Assembly (NCBI GenBank): GCA_024803745.1
Contig: JANJXV010000016.1
Coordinates: 42,073,001-42,137,000 of the forward strand
Direction: 5' to 3'
DNA length: 64,000 nucleotides
From: Megascapheus bottae
Taxonomy: Eukaryota > Chordata > Mammalia > Rodentia > Geomyidae
Shown: one piece after another, positions 22,331 to 33,430 of the stretch
How positions within the stretch are numbered: position 1 is the stretch's first letter
Layout: the number at the start of each line of letters is the position of its first letter
Notes under the pieces: model-generated
What the model was told of the DNA's origin: nothing
Seen by the model: only the letters and a program-made list of their open reading frames with translations
The model's database searches: none
Translations under genes and position numbers: made by a program

Positions 22331-23153
22331 GGTTTTTTTAAACTTCTATTAAATTAAATGGACCCAAACACTTATAGTTATTATCTTCATTATTATAAAT
22401 TCATTTCCTCAGCTACTGCACTGAACTACAGTGACTTTGGTATGTGTTATAAGAAGAGTATGTTTGTGTGCTATACATTGTATTTTTTAGACCACCTAAG
22501 ACTATAGCACATACATGTGTATGTAAAATACATAGAAAAGGAAATACAGACAATAAGGCTCCTACAACATACATAACAACTAAAAGTTGCTCAACCATTT
22601 GAAGATGTAAGTTTTACCACATTGACATAATGGTATTGTTTTCTAAATTTTGAATTTGTAGAAATCATTAAGTAATCATATTATCGTCTGGCTTACCATG
22701 AGACACAGTACAGCTTTGTGCTGATGAATTATCATGAAAAATTGATGAAATTTTCCAAATCAGTGACTATGACATGTAGTTGTTATTCAAACTTTCCATC
22801 ATCCTCAAGTTAAATCAAGCAAGGAGAGTTCATAGAACTTGGGAGACTGGCTGCTGCAGGTTGATAGAAAGATTCGGAGGACTTCAGTAGAAAAATCCAG
22901 AGCCACTAATCCATTTTAAAGCAAGGTGTGCTAAAGGCTCTGGGATAACACGGTGAGACTCAAGACTGGGCCCAGTCCGGGTATGGGATCTACACACCAT
23001 CTGAAGCTGCCTTGGACAGGACCGCCTGCTTGGAGATGTAGCTAGAATGGACTGAATTTTGCAGTGAAAAGACAGTAAGACTCTTGCTAGCCCTAGCCCA
23101 AACTGTGGAATCATAGACTAGGAAAATACTCATTCAGTCAAGTACTGAGCCAG

Positions 23154-23155
<2 letters not shown>
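22331..23155. other. Unique noncoding sequence
   Basis: No gene or repeat recognised; one 76-codon minus-strand ORF near 22884-23114 without motif. Confidence 0.45.

Positions 23156-23207
<52 letters not shown>
23156..23207 (+). repeat. (CA)n microsatellite
   Basis: Uninterrupted CA run of 26 units. Confidence 0.98.
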
Positions 23208-23209
<2 letters not shown>

Positions 23210-25349
23210 GCAGTGTCACCATTAACAGACATCATAGCATGCAGCCCGCAGCTCCAGGGGGATAGTGGACAAGCTTAGTTGGACTTTCAGGATGGACAGG
23301 TTCCTACAGCTGGCCACACAGAAGGGTAGCATCACTTACAACCGCCCTGAATATCCTGAGTCTGCTTGGAAAAGGCAGACTCTCACAGGATGTGTCTTCG
23401 CCCTTCCAGTCTGCTTTTACAAAAAGTTTCTTCTCATATTTTTGTGCACCAAAGCTTTACCTGCCAAGAATAAACGTGTAAAGCAACTATGGCAATGCCA
23501 GGATCACCCACAGAAAGCTTTACCACTAGTAAATCCAGTAATTGTCACTGGCCAGGCAGTATCACCTTCGTGTGTTCCTCGCTCTATTGAACAAGTCTGA
23601 CTTCCATTCTTCACGCGTTTACAAATTCATTTCCACACACACCTACGCCTGCCCTGTGAGTGCATTCTTCTCTTCCCTAAGCATCTCCAAGAACTTCTCT
23701 TGGCTTGTTAACCACTATTTGTACTTTTCATGCTTCTAGGAGGATTTTCTTATTTCATTTTTATTTCATGTATTTTCAAATACATGAAATTGAATTTTGC
23801 TCATCAATGTTATTTCAAATTATAAATTATTAGTTGTAGTTACAATTTATATTGTGCTAATTCTCTCATTGCTTACTGTGAATATGTTTTTGTCCTTCAA
23901 GATCCTCAATTTAATATGTATTACCACTCTGCCTAGGAAATAAAATTATTTTTAAATAATTGAAATGATAATTCATTGAAAATATATGTGAACATTTTAG
24001 GGCCTTTAACTTGTTAAATAACTGTTTATTTTAAATTTTAAGAGACTTAATGTTTTTAGTCATTACTGTCTTAATATCTAATTTTAATTCATTGTGGTTT
24101 TAAAATGTGGCTTTAACGATCTCTACTTTTTAGAAGTTGCATGTGGCTAAGTACATTTTGCACATGAATTAAATTTATAGTCATGTAATTTGACTTGGTA
24201 ATTCAGCTTAGAGGAACGTGCCTTTTCCTGAGAAAATTACACATTTGTGTACAAGTTTCTTTATCATCATAATCCTTATAAAAACCAAATAGCACCCACA
24301 TTTTGACAACATTTACTAAAATGGAGTATGAAGGGATTTGCTTTAAATACTAGTCAGGGATTGCTAAGGATCTCGGTAACTGTTTGTAAAAGAATATAAA
24401 GCAATATATTCTGGACATCTATAAAGTGCAGAGATGGCTGGCTCAAATGCTTTATGTCTTTGTATTTCTGCTCAGTGTTCTAGGTGGTGTGTGCCTTCCC
24501 TTGTCAATGTGATTATGAAGAGTCAGGTTGGACCTGTACATAATGAAACCTGTCCGCTGAGCCTCCTGCACTGACCACAGCAGCCTAGAACCAAGCTTGG
24601 TGTGTTGGTCATGGAGTCATCCTCACTCTCAGGACGCCCTCCCCACCCCCACACCTCGAGTGTCACTCTCGCCCACAGGGCTGGAAAGCCCTCCCAGGAA
24701 CTCACACTCCACACCAGCAGAAATCAAATCAGAGAAAGATTATGCAAAGTGAGGGTAAATGTCATTCTACATCGTCATTATTTTTAAAGAGTCCCTTTGA
24801 TATTTGGTACCTTTTCATCCTAAGGAAGAAGACAGTGGAGGGGTAAGGAGAAGGTATTTTAGCTCACAGCCACGAGCTGTGGTTTTTAATGTACCTTCAT
24901 TGGGAAATGATCAGACACAGAGAGCAAATACCAGAACTTTATTAAAGGATTATTGTGGGTTTTTGAGGCAGGCAGACAAAAGAGGAGTCTGTATATGATC
25001 TCCACATTTCCCAGAATATTATGGTGGTGTCCTTGAGGATAAAACTGAGGACATTTCCTGGATCTTAGATATTCTAAAGAAGTCTTAAAAGAGATTATAT
25101 TGACGTTAAAACTAACTTAAATAGATGAGTATCCGTTTAGGACACACTCGGTACATTTCAAGTACCCGGGGGAACACTTTTTCCAAGCTCAAAATAACGT
25201 AACTTATTTTTCAGCTATTTTTCAATTCTATTACCTGATTTCTCTTAACATTTTTGGAAGCATTCAGGAATGGAGACAGCATCTACCAACTTTCCTAGAG
25301 TTCGTCATAGTATGAAAGAAGTTTCACTGAAGCAAGAATGAGTCTGTGC
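23208..25349. other. Unique noncoding sequence
   Basis: No interspersed repeat recognised over 2.1 kb. 23745-24130 is strongly AT-rich and contains the palindrome at 23763-23790. Short ORFs are incidental. Confidence 0.4.
23763..23790. repeat. Near-perfect 28-bp palindrome
   Basis: ATTTCATGTATTT (23763-23775), loop TC, then AAATACATGAAAT (23778-23790): 13 perfect pairs with a 2-base centre. Confidence 0.95.
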
Positions 25350-26419
25350 AGGCCTGTCTCTGAAAGCAGGAGTCGCGCTCATGAAATCACCAGCCCAAGG
25401 CATTCGCCGTGAGGCCAGCGGCGCTGTCCCCTAGCATACAGCTCCAGCTGGCCGCTGCAGAGATTCCTGGGTGGACAGTCCAGAAGGCCTAGTGTCTCCC
25501 AGCCCCTTGACATGTCTCAAAAGACAGTGCTAGACCCGGGCTTTCCCGCATGACATACAGGTCCCATTGTGCTCCATTATTGCACTTGGAGAAGAGTCAG
25601 AGTCTCTTTACTTACATGGTTTCAGGTCCCCACAGCCAAGGACTTTGTGTCTTTTCCTCAGTCCCAGCATCCTGCTTGCAAGCTTTCTGTGTGATCCAAG
25701 CGTGAGTCCAGGCATCCAGCAAGCATTCTAGCAGGCATCGACTGCACACTGTCCTTTTTGCAAACCAGTGAGTGAGCGTTTTCACCAACTTCAGGGCACA
25801 GCAGAGTGCTGCCAGGCTTGTGGGGGGACTTGCTGTCCGACAGATCAGACTGTGTGGGAGGAAATCAGAGTAAGTAACAGATTTAAAGATGGAAAAACCA
25901 CTCTGATGCCAGAAAGAATAGGCGTGCTGTTGGGAAGCTGCAGGAAAATGTGTGTATAGGAGTGACAGAACCACCAGGCCCCCACGACCCCGGAGGTGGA
26001 GAGGACAGGGGGGAGAGAGGAGGAACACTGGTCCCAGGGGCAGTGAGTCTGACAGGTGAGGAGGAGGTGAGGAGGAGGCCATGTCAGCGGGAAGCACATC
26101 CATTTCTTCTAACCCTGTCTGCTGCACTCACTGTTCCTCTGTCTCTCCATCGCGGAGCTCTGAGGGAAGGATGGAGATGCAGAGCCCAGCAGGGTCTCCT
26201 GAGTCTGGGCATGAAGGAGGGGGTTCCTGGGAAGGCTAGCCTACTCCACATCAACTGGGAAACCTGGCTTCCTTCCAGCCCAGAAGGGACTACAGAAGCA
26301 GGCATGGGTCTGGGGAGAGTGAAGGGGACTCACTCTGTGTTCTAAAGCTTCCTTCCTGAGGAAGCTGCTGCTTCCTTCCTGAGGAGCAAAGCCAACATGG
26401 TAATCAGGGAGGTGACAAT
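25350..26419. other. Locally GC-rich unique sequence
   Basis: GC-richer than its neighbours, with the longest ORF of the window (171 codons, 25612-26127, minus). That ORF overlaps others on both strands, is Pro/Ser/Leu-rich and has no recognisable domain. CpG dinucleotides are sparse, so it is not a CpG island. Small internal duplications occur at 26055-26080 (GGTGAGGAGGA twice) and 26347-26386 (GCTTCCTTCCTGAGGA twice). Confidence 0.4.
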
Positions 26420-26519
26420 GTGGAGAAGACTTACAAAGAGACTGGATTCCAGGAACGTCCTGACGACAGCAACAGACCTAAAGGTAAAACAATCCTCCTC
26501 ACACCATCCATCACAAGAC

Positions 26520-26760
26520 TCTTTACGGTCTCCCTGAGTGACTGTATTTCGTATTTATTTTTAATTTGTCAGGATTTGATGAGCAGGTTTGTCCTTCCGC
26601 ACTGTAATTCATCGACAAAGTATTTAATTAAAGGCCTGACTGGTGTTGGTAACTTGTTACTGATTTTTTTTCATGTCTTAGCTTTGTTTTTATTAGAAGT
26701 TTCATTAGTAGTTGTTTTGAGGTGGCTCCATTTTACAGACACTTGTTAGTTCCTACATAC
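26520..26760. other. Candidate conserved noncoding element
   Basis: Non-repetitive sequence with a TTTAATTAAAGGCC core (about 26620-26634), several T-tracts and a TAATTC site. No repeat similarity. Candidate only. Confidence 0.2.
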
Positions 26761-27139
26761 TTCTCTCAATGAAAAATTCCTAGCCTTCGTTCATAGCAAA
26801 ATCTAGCAAGTTTAAAAGTCTCAAAGTCCAGATTTTGATCCCGAAATGCAATTTATACCATTCTTTTCACACCCACACTTTACAAGTAACTAGATAAATC
26901 AAAACATACCATTGGTGAGCTGCGGATTGCTTAGAAACATCCCTAAAGGAACCAGACAAGCTGTTTGTTTTGCAAATACCTATGAGTGTGTTTGGCATGT
27001 CAAAGTTAAGGAAAAGCTATTTTTATTGTGTTGTCTTCGGTGAAACAAATTGATTTCACTTCAGTGAAATCCAAGTGATTTCCTGGGAAATTTAAATGAT
27101 AACTGCTCCTTCTATTTTCTAATGTTTAGATGCACACTA
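26761..27139. other. Unique noncoding sequence
   Basis: Contains a 20-bp inverted repeat at 27052-27071 (GATTTCACT, TC, AGTGAAATC). Nothing else recognised. Confidence 0.45.
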
Positions 27140-27505
27140 TGCTTTATAAAATTTAGTTTTATTGTTACTATAAAGGTGATGTAGAGAGAGGTTTCAGCTA
27201 CATCAGTCAGGTAATGAATGTATTTCTTTTTGGATGTTGTCACCTCTTCCCTCCTGTTCTCCCAGTTTGTCCTTCCCTCACAAGCTACATAGTTCATTTT
27301 CCACAGTGTCTGGGACCACTGTTGCGTTTGTTTTACCTTCAATTCCACCATTTCTGTGCTCCCCCCTTACCCTCCTGAAACAGATAAGCTTACTTGCATG
27401 ACAAAAGGTATAGAAATCAAAAACAGTGGCAAAAGAGAAAAACATAAAGAGCAAAAATGAAAAGAAAAAGCAAAAAAAAAAGCCTAAGAAGAAAAATGAC
27501 ATAAA
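27140..27505 (-). mobile_element. LINE-1 3' UTR fragment, antisense
   Basis: Antisense L1 tail of a different, older subfamily from the 40- and 52-kb copies: GAATGTATTTCTTTTTGGAT, then GTTGTCACCTCTTCCC. An A-rich block follows at 27420-27505 (plus strand). Confidence 0.55.
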
Positions 27506-28346
27506 AACTCTTGTTTCCATTTCTCGTAGTTCATTTGGATAAATATCATTTTATATGACCATATGCCCATCTGTGATACCTTCCTGTATGGGACTATAAA
27601 ACACACAGTAGGTATGCTTCTGCAGACAGAGCACCAAGCTGCTAAGTACTGGATCACACTGTGTAGCTGGCAAAGTGTTAGGTGAACTTCTCTGCAAAAT
27701 AATAAACCTGCTAAAACATTTGAGATTAAATTATTTTGCTTATTTCCATGTTACTTGCTATTATTATTAAGAATACTGTGTTCAAGTTATTGTACTTTTA
27801 ATAGCCAAAAGGTAAAGCTATACACGATACCTTGCTAAAATTCCAATTTGAAGAAAAGGATGCATTTAGAGATAAGCATCTATGTCTTTGATAAGAGTGA
27901 ATGAGACAGGGCAAAGCCTGGAAATCAGGTATGGAATTTCTGTAAGAAGGTACTAGAAATCTAAAATTTTGAGCTTGTTTACCTCACATGTAATAAGCAA
28001 ATAGTAACAGCAACTTTTTCATGAATGTCTTTCAAACATTGAGTTGAAGACAATGTGTAAAATACACAGGACAGTTCCCAGAAAATACAAAATAGTCAAC
28101 CAATATTATTTAATATTATTGTCATAGTCTATTTTTGGTGAGACTACTGGGGACATTTAGTTTATCAATTTCTTGTAGCTAAGAGGTCATCAATTAATTT
28201 TGGAGGTGTAGCAGAATTTTTTTTCTTTCAAAATAAGAACAAACTTAACTAGACAGGCAGCTCCCTAGTAGAAGTCTCAGTAGATGTGTTCAGGGTCCTG
28301 GCTTTGATGCTCATCCCTGCAAAATAAGTAATATATAAGAAATAAG
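27506..28346. other. AT-rich unique sequence
   Basis: A weak MIR-like tail may lie at about 28040-28125. No gene recognised. Confidence 0.4.
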
Positions 28347-28357
28347 TTAAACATGGT

Positions 28358-28540
28358 GGGGCTGGGAGTTTGGCCTAGTGGTAGAGTGCTTGCCTGGCAT
28401 GCATGAAGATCTGGGTTCGATTTCTTGGTCCCACATACATAGAAAAAAAGCCAGAGGTGGTGTTGAGTCTCAAGTGCTAGCATTGAGAAAGTCCAAAGAT
28501 AGTGCTCAGGCCCTGAGCTCAAGCCCAGGACTGGCAAAAA
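28358..28540 (+). mobile_element. IDL-Geo dimeric SINE, full length
   Basis: Left monomer: GGGGCTGGGAGTTTGGCCT, AGTGGTAGAGTGCTTGCC, GCATGC, GGGTTCGATTTC (intact A- and B-box-like blocks of tRNA-Ala/ID type). Right Geo monomer: GCCAGAGGTGGTG, TTGAGAAAGTCCAAAGATAG, GCCCTGAGCTCAAGCCCAGG. The tail is an (AATT)n microsatellite. Target-site duplication TTAAACATG at 28347-28355 and 28570-28578. Confidence 0.95.
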
Positions 28541-28573
28541 ATTAATTAATTAATTAATTAATTAATTAATTAA
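28541..28573 (+). repeat. (AATT)n microsatellite at SINE tail
   Basis: About eight AATT units grown directly at the 3' tail of the IDL-Geo copy and inside its target-site duplication. Confidence 0.95.
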
Positions 28574-28578
28574 ACATG

Positions 28579-28734
28579 CTGTAATAAGGTAGAAAAGCAA
28601 CCACATAAGTGAACCTAAGCCAGATTTTTACTACAGAGACATATCAGCACACTCTTATGCTCCTGCTTCTATGGCTTATTAAATATCCTGAGCAAGGATT
28701 CAGAGCATACCATAATATTTAGATTTTTAACAAT
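28579..28734. other. Unique noncoding sequence
   Basis: Short spacer between the SINE and a MIR; nothing recognised. Confidence 0.5.
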
Positions 28735-28860
28735 ATCTGTGAGACTGGATTAATGGGAGTATTTCTCACTCATGTCATGAGGGTTAAATGAGGTACTTCA
28801 CCTGAAACACTAAGAACACCCTCTTAATATGTTAAATGCTCAATAAAATTGGTTTTGATT
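28735..28860 (+). mobile_element. MIR SINE, 3' part
   Basis: Order matches the MIR 3' half: CATGAGGGTTAAATGAGGTA, a degraded AACAGTGCC block, then AATGCTCAATAAAATTGG. Confidence 0.65.
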
Positions 28861-30559
28861 AGTCCCAGCATCATGAGCAATGAATGAATCAATGAGTCCT
28901 GGATTGTTTGGTTTTATTATGTTGCTTTCCTATGAAATCCAGGCATTACATAGCACACACTTACCTTAACCACAACCCTAGGTAAATAAAAAATCCAATC
29001 AAGGGTGCACCCATCATCAGTGGAAGTCAGATTGTACAGATCAGAACATCGTTGCTTCTGGAAACCAAGAATCCCACACCAATTGTTTCAACCTGTGGCA
29101 GTGTGGTCTGATGGATATGGGCGGGAGATGAGGCTGTTGCAGAGTGGACCGCTTCAGAGGCCCAGGGCTTCATCACAGCTGTGCCCTGAGGCTGCCTGTG
29201 CACCCTCAGTCCCTCTAGAAGTCTGGTCCACACAGGGTAGATGGATGTAGAATCCAGATGTGAGCACCTGGCAGCAAACAGGGTCTTCTCCCAGAGCACT
29301 ATCATAGGAGCCACGGGTCTTTGGAGCTTCCTGACCCCAAACCCACCACAGGAAAAGGAAAGGAGCCATGCTATCTGAGTGAAAACCAAGGGGCAGTGAG
29401 CGATTCCTCTCTTCCTAAGTTGTATAGGGGACAAGTGCTCATCATGAGAAACCAGAGCCTGTCGAGGGAGCAGTGGTAGACTGGTCTGAGACACAAAATC
29501 GTTTCTTTATATCCCCAAGATGAGAGTCCTTGCAGTACAGATGCAGTACTGGACACAAAGGGCATGATCCAGAACGCCAAGAATGCAAGAAAATGCCCTG
29601 GAGAGGCCAAAGAAAATAATCAAGTAATGCACATAAAAGTAAGAAGAGTGACTTTCTAAATCACCTACGATGAAACTGAAAATCTGGTTCCAAATGCTTC
29701 ATAAGTCATACATTGACATTCCATTTATAAGCAGATGATGTTTTATAAGCTTTTAAGTGTCTTTTGGTAAACTGTATGCAATCATATTCATGAGACGTAT
29801 TTTTCATGAATAATTATTTTATGGAATTGTTTGCACAATGTACAAGAACAAAATGGTTGCAGGTGATGAGATAGCTTTGGTCTTGGGTATCATCCAAGCA
29901 TCTGACAATCTATGGAAGTATTTCACAAGCATTTAATTTTCTAATAATTTTGCCGTACTGTGTCATATCAGTAGCACCCTGGAAAGAGCTATCTGATATT
30001 AGAACTCAGTTCTCATTTCCTAGTGACAGATTAATAGTAAAATTCTTGTCTTGGCTGATACATTGTGCAGTTTCTAAATTCCCACTACAATTCCTTAGCC
30101 CTACATCTCCCAATGCAGGCTCAATAAGAGAGATTTCATTTGGGTTTTCAAGCTGTTTGTGCTATTCTTGAGACTTTACACTTTTCAGGGAAGTTTTAGT
30201 GTGACAGAGAAATTGGGAGGAAGATATAATTTCCCTATTTCCCCTTTCTACCAGAGGAGAGCATCTGTTAAACAGATAAACGTCCATTGTCCATCATTAC
30301 CACCCCAAACCCAAGGCTTGTACTGAGGTCCAGTTCCATGTCGTCAGACTGGGAAAACACATAGTGGCATATATATACCCAGCCCTACATATCTGTGCAA
30401 TATTTTCATTAGCCAGAAATCCTCTGTCAATTCTTGGCAAGCAGTGGCTCCTTTGCTGTCTGTAGTCTTTCTCAGTATGTGGTGCCATTGAGGATAGTAC
30501 TGAGATTTTTCTAATGGAGTTCTTTCACCTAGGAAGGTGCATTTAAGTAAGGACCCTGC
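28861..30559. other. Unique noncoding sequence
   Basis: No repeat confidently recognised over 1.7 kb. A 155-codon minus-strand ORF (29027-29494) overlaps ORFs on both strands and has no motif. 30240-30559 may already belong to the old L1 that follows. Confidence 0.4.
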
Positions 30560-31130
30560 ATGTCTTCTCATGGCTTTGTGGAGAATTTGCTTTCAGCACT
30601 GTGCAATCTTCTCTTGCTTGGTACTAACATGGCTTGTGTGTTCCTTTGCCCACTGAAGAATGACCTTGGTTTTTTCCAAAGTTCAGCTATAAATAAAGCC
30701 ACTGTAAATATCCACTTGTAGGTTCTTATTTGAATGGTCGTTTTTGTCCTCTTTCGTTAGTTTGATAACTAGATCATCTCAAAACAGCAATATGGACTTG
30801 GATTTTTTTCTAGTGATACTGTTCTTTGAAAACTAAGCTCTGTGATTGTTACTCCATCACTTAACCCATATACTGGCCATTTTGCTCAGTCATTTTTTGA
30901 ATGGGGTCTTATTTGTTTAAGTGGGAGGGGGTCTCACTACTCCTTTTGCTGTCCTCTGAGTAGCTGAGACTGCAGGCATGAGCCAGTGCTCTTGATTTGT
31001 ATTTAATATTTTAGAAACTGGCTATACCATTTTGAATTTCCACTACCAATGAGAACTTCCTCAATAATGTGTTGTGGTATCTCCTTATTGCCTTAATTTG
31101 TGCACTTCATTAGAAGTGAAAACATGAAAA
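30560..31130 (-). mobile_element. Ancient LINE-1 (L1M type) split by a B1
   Basis: Antisense L1 ORF2 landmarks before the break (TTGCCCACTGAAGAATGACC, AGCTATAAATAAAGCCACTG) and after it (ATTTTGAATTTCCACTACCA). The two parts are separated by the B1 copy at 30894-30996. Frames are destroyed. Confidence 0.7.
30894..30996 (-). mobile_element. B1/7SL-type SINE inside L1M
   Basis: Antisense 7SL-type monomer: GGTCTCACTACTCC, then CTCTGAGTAGCTGAGACTGC and AGGCATGAGCCA. No Geo monomer attached. Its position between two L1M pieces shows it inserted after the L1. Confidence 0.75.
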
Positions 31131-31352
31131 TCAACCCCAGAAGAATAAGTTCTTCAAATGTGATTCATAAACAGTATCCAATAATCAAGTATTTAAGATC
31201 TAAAAATATCTATTGTACAGTCAAGTCGAAGCACAATACATTTTCCTACCTCTTTACCAAATGAGCCTCTGCAGTGCTTTAAATGCATGAAGTCACAGTT
31301 CTTGAGTCAGCAAAACATAAAAGGTACCCATTATACTGACTTTTGATTTTTT

Positions 31353-31538
31353 TTGCCAGTCCTGGGCTTGGGCTCAGGGCCTGAGCACTGTCCTTGGACT
31401 TTCTCAAGGCTAGAGCTCTACCACGTGAGCCTCAGCACCACTTCTGGCTTTTTTCTATGTATGTGGTACCGAGGAATTGAACCCGGGTCTTCGTGCATGC
31501 CAGGCAAGCACTCTACCACTAGGCCAAACTCCTGGCCC
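31353..31538 (-). mobile_element. IDL-Geo dimeric SINE with 17-bp TSD
   Basis: Minus-strand full-length copy: Geo monomer at the left (GCCAGTCCTGGGCTTGGGCT), ID-like monomer at the right (GAATTGAACCCGGGTCTTCG, CTCTACCACTAGGCC). Flanked by CTGACTTTTGATTTTTT at 31336-31352 and 31539-31555, identical over 17 bp. Low decay makes it one of the younger insertions. Confidence 0.97.
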
Positions 31539-31555
31539 CTGACTTTTGATTTTTT

Positions 31556-31953
31556 AACTGAACTTTGAATTATTTTTCAAATATACCCCTAGGAATGTAT
31601 GGAGTTTATTTTCAAGAAGCCAGTCATATCCTTGTTTTCTGATGGGACTAAGGAGCTGGTAAATACCAGGTCCTGTTCCTGGTGCATTCCATATGCTATC
31701 AGTCCAAGAGCAAATTCATGAGTGGAGAGCCATGAAGGATCTAACTCTTCGAATGAGGAAAACAAACCAGAGGCCACTGGAGAGAAAGTTGGCAACCTCA
31801 GGCCTCGAATGTAGAGAAGCATCACACCACGTCTTCCTTGCCCTTTTGTGAAGGGTCAGTGTTTCCATTTCTCTGGTGGACCTCTTTCCGGGCAGGGTAA
31901 CTTTGGATGGCTTGATTGGTCTATACCATTCTGCTCTAGTTGAATAGACAATG
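31556..31953. other. Unique noncoding sequence
   Basis: No repeat recognised. Overlapping minus-strand ORFs of 78 and 89 codons lack motifs. Confidence 0.4.
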
Positions 31954-32200
31954 AGGGCTGGGCGGTGGTGGTTCATGATTGTCATGCTAACTTTTCAGGA
32001 GATTGAGATCTGAGGATCACAGGCCCAAGCCAGCCTAGGCACGAAAGTCTGTGAGAATCCAATTAAATCACAGAAAAAGGCCTCAAGTGGTGCTGTGGCT
32101 CCAGTAGCAGAGCACTGGCCTCGAGCCAAAGCTCAGGAACAGCGCCTAGGCCCAGAGTTCAAGGCTTACGACTGCGTAAAAGTCAATCAATCAATAAATA
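31954..32200 (+). mobile_element. B1-Geo dimeric SINE, decayed
   Basis: B1 left monomer (GGGCTGGGCGGTGGTGGTTC, then GGAGATTGAGATCTGAGGAT), linker and Geo monomer (GGTGCTGTGGCTCCAGTAGC, CCCAGAGTTCAAGGC), ending in a CAAT-rich tail (32183-32200). The diagnostic GAGCTGAAGAGCTC block has lost bases (GAGCCAAAGCTC). Confidence 0.85.
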
Positions 32201-32680
32201 AGAGATATGACAGTACTGAGATAGTATTCAACCATGTGGATAGCTTGCTTCTAAAAGCTGATGAAAATGGAGCCACGCTGGTAATTAGTAAGAGAAAAGG
32301 GAAACTTGAGAGCCCCACGGGATGAGAAGTTAGACGTGAACACACACACTTCTCCACTTGATAGGTAATTATGATATATTTAGCAGAGTTTTGCACCAAT
32401 TTTATTTGTAACATATGATTAATACCCCAGTGTTATGTCATTTCTTAAACTGGTTTCCTTATATTCTTAACAATAAACCCTTATTTGTGACCAAGTATTG
32501 CTTCAGAAAGCAAACACGTGGAGTGGAAGAAAAAGATTGCATTTAGCTATTATTAGTTTTGATTCATTAGATCTGGGGAGAACAATACTTTGCATTTTAT
32601 GGAAAACCCCAGACCCCAATGCTGCTGATACCATGCCGCTGGGAATGATGCTATGGTAACAGCATCAGCTTTTAGTGAAA

Positions 32681-32683
<3 letters not shown>
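32201..32683. other. Unique AT-rich sequence
   Basis: Nothing recognised. Confidence 0.45.

Positions 32684-32717
<34 letters not shown>
32684..32717 (+). repeat. (CA)n microsatellite
   Basis: Uninterrupted run of 17 CA units. Confidence 0.98.
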
Positions 32718-32721
<4 letters not shown>

Positions 32722-33216
32722 GGCTTGTCAAGCAGATGTTCCTTGTGCATTTCTGCTACACTCATACAGCAGGCACAGAAGAAGAGGGCAGGATGACGTC
32801 TTAAGGACAGGTGTAAAGGGTCTGTCCGCTCTACCCACTCAGCAGAGCTAAATCAAAGTTTAGAGTAACTGAAACAGAGACTGAAAATCTGGTCCCTTTG
32901 CCTCCTTGCAGGACAACGCTGGAGTCTGATGAAAAAGCAACTTCGTGTCTACCTCAAATCCACACAGAAAGCCCTGGATGAAATAGTCCTTGCTGATGAC
33001 CTTCGTGATGAGGTCACTAGCATGACCAGAGCGAGGCTTTGAACAGTAGCCAGAACAGCCTTCCCCACAGTGGGTGACAATGATGCACCTGCTTTACAAA
33101 CGCAAAGTACATCCTACTGGGTATGAATCATGAAGATATCCGACCCCCCAAATATTTAACATTGCGACCATTCTGATTTCCTCTTTAGAAATTCTCGCTA
33201 AACCATGGCCAGTCAT
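32718..33216. other. Unique sequence with exon-like segment
   Basis: Contains the exon-like stretch described at 32912-33042; otherwise nothing recognised. Confidence 0.35.
32912..33042 (+). other. Exon-like segment, unproven
   Basis: A good splice-acceptor context (pyrimidine-rich CCCTTTGCCTCCTTGCAG ending at 32911) is followed by 42 open codons from 32914 to a TGA at 33040-33042. The predicted peptide is strongly helical and charged (starts QRWSLMKKQLRVYLK, then an Asp/Glu/Arg-rich stretch). No family is recognised. A convincing donor is missing: GAG|GTCACT at about 33010-33018 is the only candidate and is weak. It could be a lncRNA exon, a decayed exon or chance. Confidence 0.2.
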
Positions 33217-33430
33217 GAGGCTGGGGGTGTGGCCTAGTGGGAAATTGCTTGCCTAGCATTCCTGAAGCCCTGGGTTAGATTCTTTGGTACCACATGCAGA
33301 GAAAAAGCCAGAAGTGGTTCTGTGGCTCAAGTGGTAGAGCTCTAGCCTTGAGAAAGTTCAAGGATAGTGCCCAGACACTGAGTTCAAGCCCCAAGGACTG
33401 TCAAAACACAAAGAAACAAAAATAAACAAT
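33217..33430 (+). mobile_element. IDL-Geo dimeric SINE
   Basis: Left monomer GGCTGGGGGTGTGGCCTAG, CTTGCCTAGCATTCC, GGGTTAGATTC; right monomer GCCAGAAGTGGTTCTGTGGC, CCTTGAGAAAGTTCAAGGAT, GAGTTCAAGCCCCAAGG; then an A-rich tail. An imperfect duplication (CCATGGCCAGTCAT / CAATGACCAGGCAT) may flank it. Confidence 0.9.

Noticed and set aside
25612..26127. Longest ORF, 171 codons, minus strand
   Set aside because: Locally GC-rich sequence with ORFs in several frames on both strands; low-complexity Pro/Ser/Leu content and no domain or conserved motif.
25350..26419. CpG island / promoter
   Set aside because: GC-richer, but CpG dinucleotides are sparse and no first exon follows.
28358..28440. Possible tRNA gene
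   Set aside because: The A- and B-box-like blocks belong to the ID-type monomer of an IDL-Geo SINE; no clover-leaf arms or terminator, and the same sequence recurs in other copies.
29027..29494. 155-codon ORF, minus strand
   Set aside because: Overlaps other ORFs of 71-81 codons in other frames; no motif, no splice framework.
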